Program-made: the position numbers and the translations under genes | Assembly: GCF_000002075.1 (NCBI RefSeq) | Contig: NW_004797762.1 | Coordinates: 278,187-342,186 of the forward strand | DNA length: 64,000 nucleotides | DNA from: Aplysia californica | Lineage: Eukaryota; Mollusca; Gastropoda; Aplysiida; Aplysiidae | Reading direction: 5' to 3' | The notes under the pieces: generated by a model | Told to the model about the DNA's origin: nothing | The model's database searches: none | The model's input: only the letters and a program-made list of their open reading frames with translations | Part shown: in pieces, positions 1 through 64,000 of the stretch | How the letters are laid out: each line of letters starts with the position of its first letter | How positions within the stretch are numbered: position 1 is the stretch's first letter

Positions 1-599
1 AAATTGTTCACGTTCCCTTTTTCTCTCTTTTCTCCTGGTACACCTTCTTTCGTGCCTCTGTAGGTCTCTGCTCTTTTTCTTAAGATCTTCATTATTATAT
101 AAATAAACTTGTATAGGCCGCAAGAATCTATATGAGTTGAGAAAATTAGGAGAACTGGGGAGCTTCAAGAATAACACAAGGTTGACGACTCTTTCAGAAA
201 TTACACATTTTATCAGAAGATTTACACACCAATTTGGCAACGACATAAAGCAGTTTTACATCTAATTCCCATAACCTTTGTCAGTTCTTCAAGTTTTTCT
301 TAGTTTCCCTACCCTTCTGAAGGCTCATTGTTGTGAACACACAATATGTAGATCTAGTCTGTTATGAAACATATTTTAGCTTTTCACTCGCTAAGTTTAT
401 ACAACATGATATTGATATTATTAAGATTAAGATGCTTTGGTTTGTATGTGAAGAAGATTTTTTTTGACATTCCACAATAACAATAAAGAATTTCGCTTGA
501 TCCACCTTCACATGTTTGTTCATTCATTTTTAAGCAAAGGGGCGGGCGCAGTAACAGCCGCCAGGAGCTGGGGAAAAGTTGGACATTCACAAACAAATT

Positions 600-620
600 A
601 TTATTATTTATCATTATTAA

Positions 621-655
<35 letters not shown>

Positions 656-660
656 GGCCT
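600..660. repeat. TTA microsatellite
   Basis: Run of TTA/ATT units within AT-rich downstream DNA. Similar runs occur at 5466-5505 and 29260-29292, at the tails of other SINE families. Confidence 0.85.
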
Positions 661-757
661 ACTATTATTATTATAATACTAGCACAATCAAAACTTTTAT
701 TCAAATTTTTTTGAGGTTCTATAATAATAATAATAATAACAATGATTTGTAGCTCCT

Positions 758-936
758 GTTTAGTTTTAGTAAGAGTTTTACGGCACTTGCAACACAATAA
801 GGTCATATAAGTGCCGAAGATTAGAGATGTTACAAGAGAGTAACAAACACAAAAAAAGGAGGAGAGATAAGGACGACAGATGTTTGGTATGAAAAAAGAA
901 GCAAACCACACCAGAGCACCCGCCAACCACCCACTA
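758..936 (-). repeat. SINE-A copy
   Basis: One of about 15 copies of a family of about 180 bp. Read on its own strand it runs from GGGTGGTTGGCGGGTGCTC to ACTAAAACTAAA. Target-site duplication ATTTGTAGCTCCT / ATATGTAGCTCCT (745-757, 937-949). Confidence 0.85.
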
Positions 937-1028
937 ATATGTAGCTCCTCCATCAACGTCTGATGATAGCCGATATATTTACAGGGGTTAAGTGTTTTAG
1001 GCATTTGCAACTGCATAAGGTCATATGA

Positions 1029-1210
1029 GCGCGCGGGACACATTAAACATTTTTAGTTGGGAGGAAATTTTGAATTTTGCCCAGGTGGTGGCCGAAGCCT
1101 ACTCATATCTACCTTGGACCACCAAGGGATTTTTAATATGCGCAACTTGTACACGGGACTTCCGAGATATTTTTACCTTATCCGAGAAGGCAAACTGTAG
1201 ATCTTACCTG
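1029..1210 (+). repeat. Dispersed repeat, partner at 16889-17075
   Basis: Shared landmarks with the inverted partner are ACACATTAAAC, TTTGCCCAGGTGG, CACCAAGGGAT and CCTTATCCGAGAAGG. It is fused to a SINE-A-like head (CAACTGCATAAGGTCATATG). The open frame at 1025-1366 is made by this repeat, not by a gene. Confidence 0.6.
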
Positions 1211-1394
1211 AAAGACAGCAGTAAAAAGGAGCCAAGGAGAAGCATTAGAAAGGCATTCAGGAAGAGTCAGGAGCCCAGACGAGGGGGCAAAGGGAGTGAG
1301 GGGGAGGGGGCAGAAAGTGGAGACGAGAAAGCAGATGACCAAACATTGTTAGAGAGCAGGAAATGATGTAAAAGGAGAACATTTTAGAGAAGAA

Positions 1395-1475
1395 ATTTTT
1401 CAGTCGCTATCCAGATTCTAACCCGGTACCTATCGAATGAGAGGCGAACACCTTAACCTCTAGACCATGTAATGA
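1395..1475 (-). repeat. tRNA-like SINE fragment
   Basis: On the minus strand, TGGTCTAGAGGTTAAGGTG then CCGGGTTAGAATCTGG look like tRNA box A and a damaged box B. No complete cloverleaf is apparent. Confidence 0.4.
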
Positions 1476-1695
1476 AAGATGAAAGCCAGCGAAAATAATT
1501 TTTTTATGAAATAAAAGAAATATGGTTTTAATTGACTGGCTTCTGCAACAGCCATTGAGGCCAATTCTGGCAGAGAAGAGTTGGCCACAGTTGGAGAATT
1601 TAAAAGCTTCATTGCCACTTGTGAATGTGCAACAGCTTGAAGTTGAAGGCTTCGGTCTTGGCTTCAGCATTTGTAATTCAAGAAGCCACATATTA

Positions 1696-1713
1696 TATAT
1701 TATATATATATAC

Positions 1714-1747
<34 letters not shown>
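1696..1747. repeat. AT microsatellite
   Basis: TATATA-type dinucleotide run with scattered C. Confidence 0.85.
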
Positions 1748-1750
<3 letters not shown>

Positions 1751-1836
1751 TATTATCATATATGATTTGTTGCCCTCCATGACTGCTGCTCTCTCTAACT
1801 TGATCTGTCAGGAGCTAGGCTCTCCCATGTCAGGGA

Positions 1837-2182
1837 TTAACCGATTCAGCCCGCAGTTAATTTTTACTTCGGACACAAATAATTTGGGACCACTTCATAA
1901 CCTCACGGGTGGTCTCACAAAAAAGTAATTAAAAAATATATAAATTTGATAAAACCGTCCTACGTGTGGCATGCAGAAATGTTCAGAATAAAAAAATAGG
2001 CTACTAATCGCTGACACCAGAAAAAAGGGTTGAAATGTAAGCAATTGAGAAAAAAGAAGAGAGGAAAGTGATGTGAAGAAAAGGGAGCAATAGATAAAAA
2101 GAGACACTCTGAGCGACTCTGCATCAAAACCCAGGAGACAGTCAGCCACTGTGAGTGTTGCTGGTTGAGGGCTGAATCAGTC
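1837..2182. mobile_element. TTAA-type MITE, GATTCAGCCCGC family
   Basis: It begins TTAACCGATTCAGCCCGC and ends GGCTGAATCAG. The better preserved copy at 7475-7757 has TTAA at both ends. Confidence 0.6.
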
Positions 2183-2235
2183 CATGATGTGAAATGTACT
2201 TTATGACTGGATCTAAAAATATTACATGCATGAGT

Positions 2236-2420
2236 TTAGTTTTAGTTTTAGTAGAGGTTTTATGGCGCTCGCAACTGCATAAGGTCATATGAGCGCCAGA
2301 AGATTAGACGTGTTACAAGAGAGTAACAAACATAAAAAAGAAGAAGGGGAGATAAGGACGATAGATGTTTGATAGGAAAGAAGGAGCAAACCACGCCAGA
2401 GCACCCATCAACCACCCACA
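2236..2420 (-). repeat. SINE-A copy
   Basis: Same family. Target-site duplication ACATGCATGAGT / ACATACATGAGT at 2224-2235 and 2421-2432. Confidence 0.85.
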
Positions 2421-2467
2421 ACATACATGAGTATCAACATAAGATTCAATACATTTTCCACACACTT

Positions 2468-3895
2468 TTTATTTGTGCTTTTCACACAGATATATAATGT
2501 ATGCGATAAATCCATAGGGGAAAAAAGGGAAAGAAAGAAAGAAATAGAAATGTCAGTGAATGTAAATCTCTCAAAAAAAGTACAAGATGACAAAATTGTC
2601 TCTTGCTGCATGTTTACATGAAATACAAATTTCTCTACATGAAAATACAAATTGATTTTGCAAAAACATAGTAAAATCAACGGCTAACATTGGAATTTGT
2701 TTTTAAATTTGCCTGTCTAATATAGAAGTCGAAAGACAAAAAAACAAAAATAAAATAAAGGTGAACAAATGGTTTTATGCTATAATGTACAAAATTTAAG
2801 AAAATAAAGGTTTAAGTACGGAAGTCCAGTCCAAAATAAAAAACTAATGAAAATGAAAGAAGCAGTGCATTAGTCTACCAAAGTTTTTAAGATGTCTAAA
2901 CAGGCTATGGATCTTAGACAAACACAAGAAAAAGAAAAACGTAGAAATGGAATCAAAGAAATGTTCACTCTGTCAATGAACAAAATCTCAAATATTCACT
3001 TTTGGAAATTCCGTATAATACAATCTGTAAATATAGGTCATATTTTTTTTTTTACCTGCCACAGTGTGTTGTATAATGGGAATAATTTTTACATCATATT
3101 TTTTTGTTGTTAATGCATTGCAACTGCATAGTAGACACGACACCAAACCAGGACTAACAAAACTTATACGTATTTCTCTCTTTGCGTTCCTACTTTCTAG
3201 AAACGAGTACCTAATTGTCAGCATCTCTTCAAGTGCTCGTGATATTTTTTCGAAGTTTCGAGAAAATTAGGGAAAAAAAGAAAGCACCAAAAAACTCAAC
3301 CTTGATTTATGCACTCGTAATTTTTTTTCTTGTTTAACTAGGACTAGAAAGGGAATGATGTTGTTAATCATTAAATCGTTGCTGGTTACTGTATTGTGAC
3401 AAGGGGCAGTAAGTTACACTGCTCAGCAAAATGACGGAGGAATAAATTCACTTTCAAAGGTAAGGACCCCTGCTGTAAAACAAGCCACCACATTACTTTC
3501 AACTCGCAAAACAAATACAAAACAAACTAAACTATTTTCAGAAGACAGAATGATAAGACACAATTCCTTGTTACGCCATATACACTTAGAAAGTCCAAGT
3601 CTTTGGAACATCGTAAGTATGGTACTTTCAAGTTTAAGCATATATGATATACAACTATGCACAACTTTCTCTCAACAATTACATTCTCAATTCCGCACAA
3701 GCTAACAACTTGTAATGGGGTGTCCTACGATAATTTCCTTTAAAATGATTAAGAAATAAATCCATCAGTTAAGAAGAATTTCTTTTTCAGAAATTAGACC
3801 AGCTATATAATGTTCAAATGCAAAACTTGATTAAAATAAGACAAGGAAGGAATATGACAATAATGATGATAATGATCATCTGGAACCCTTGACAA
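2468..3895 (-). other. Probable 3' UTR and downstream flank
   Basis: No AATAAA on the minus strand lies close to the stop; the first I see is at 2468-2473, which would give a 3' UTR of about 1.4 kb. The 3' end is therefore unsettled. The stretch is AT-rich, has no convincing open frame, and ends next to a SINE copy. Confidence 0.3.
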
Positions 3896-63271
<59,376 letters not shown>

Positions 63272-63639
63272 CTGATCAAATATTCAGTAAAAATGAGCAA
63301 TTTGGTCCTAATGAGACAGAAGACACTCTGGTATTCAACACTAAAAAGCAGTTGACTGGACCATAAATACATTTTTTCCGATTTGCATTCTTAAATACTG
63401 TTGTGCACATAGAGAAAAACAAAAATCATCTATCAAGATTGTTAGCTTTACTTTATAGCGGTAACCAAGGCAGCCTTAATCTGCAAAAAAGTAATGCTAT
63501 TTCATAAAGATTTAATTTAACAAAACACGTATGTCATTTGATCATGTAAAAAGGAAAGAAAAGCTGACAGAAAAGTGAACAGGATGTCTTATATCATTAA
63601 ATTTGTCAGAAGATCTCAATTTCCAAATATTGAAGCCAG

Positions 63640-63990
63640 AAACACGCATTAAACAGTGCTCTAAAACGGAAAGACACCAGTGTGGTTCTTGGGGCCCAGT
63701 CCAAGAGACAGGGGGGCAAAGAATAGGACCACTGTATCCATACCGCACATGTCGTAGAAGGCGACTAAGGTCGGTTGGGCAAAGGGTCAGCAGCTACAAA
63801 AACATCAACAGCAAAAACAAAACGACCGCCAGTTCTGGAAGATGGAGGATGACATGGAGGCAAGCCGTACAAGCGGAAATTGAAAAAGCAGGGATATCAC
63901 GGATAGAAAAGGATGCAAAGGACAGGCTTCGCTGGAGTAATTCTGTTGATGGCCTGTGCTCCACTGGGAGTTAAAAAGGGCAAGAGAGAG
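63640..63990 (+). mobile_element. Probable LINE 3' coding fragment
   Basis: The plus-strand frame ends GRWRMTWRQAVQAEIEKAGI, then KDRLRWSNSVDGLCSTGS and a stop, resembling the C-terminus of non-LTR retrotransposon proteins. It lies upstream of exon 1, in the intron cut by the window edge. Confidence 0.5.
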
Positions 63991-64000
63991 AAAACGGAAA

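Noticed and set aside
1025-1366. 113-codon plus-strand frame with a basic, charged C-terminus
   Set aside because: Its first half is a dispersed repeat shared with 16889-17075 and begins inside a SINE head; the rest is low-complexity purine-rich DNA.

Overview
The window looks like nuclear DNA of a mollusc, most likely a gastropod. It is AT-rich and long-introned, dense in short SINEs and MITEs, and has tracts built from CTAGATCT and AGGCCT words. The species cannot be fixed from sequence alone. Almost the whole window is one protein-coding gene on the minus strand. I traced 34 consecutive coding exons from 63271 down to a stop codon at 3896-3898. All 33 junctions use GT-AG sites, keep phase and introduce no stop, giving 3,342 residues. 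The 5' part of the gene (signal peptide and most of the vitellogenin-type N-terminal lipid-transfer module) lies beyond the right edge.

The product is a very large secreted lipoprotein of the large lipid transfer protein (LLTP) family, nearest in layout to insect apolipophorin II/I and vertebrate apolipoprotein B. From N to C in the visible part: the end of the N-terminal lipid-transfer module (exons 1-5); a long beta-rich lipid-binding body (exons 6-15), dominated by one uninterrupted 4,695-nt exon; a helical stretch (exons 16-22); a von Willebrand factor D domain (exons 23-25); a cysteine-rich C8-like segment (exons 25-27); a von Willebrand A-like domain with a degenerate metal site (exons 27-31); and a short Cys-rich tail ending in KYLGFNK (exons 32-34). 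The likely role is carrying bulk lipid in haemolymph. The C8-like plus vWA-like tail is the unusual part.

Introns fill most of the rest and are crowded with mobile DNA: about 15 copies of one SINE family with a CTAAAA tail, at least three more SINE families, many MITEs bounded by TTAA (piggyBac-like), pogo-like and hAT-like elements, a TTAA-bounded element of about 5.6 kb in the largest intron, and several LINE 3' ends. No second host gene was found, and no rRNA, functional tRNA, CRISPR array or virus-like element.

The most interesting pattern is repeated remodelling of splice junctions. Two SINEs inserted exactly at exon borders so that their target-site duplications copied the splice site (10659 donor, 55147 acceptor). 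Several minisatellites are made from, or begin at, an exon border. The best is a regular 92-103 bp array at 26.1-26.9 kb whose last unit is the real donor of exon 20 and whose other units carry about six intact decoy donors.
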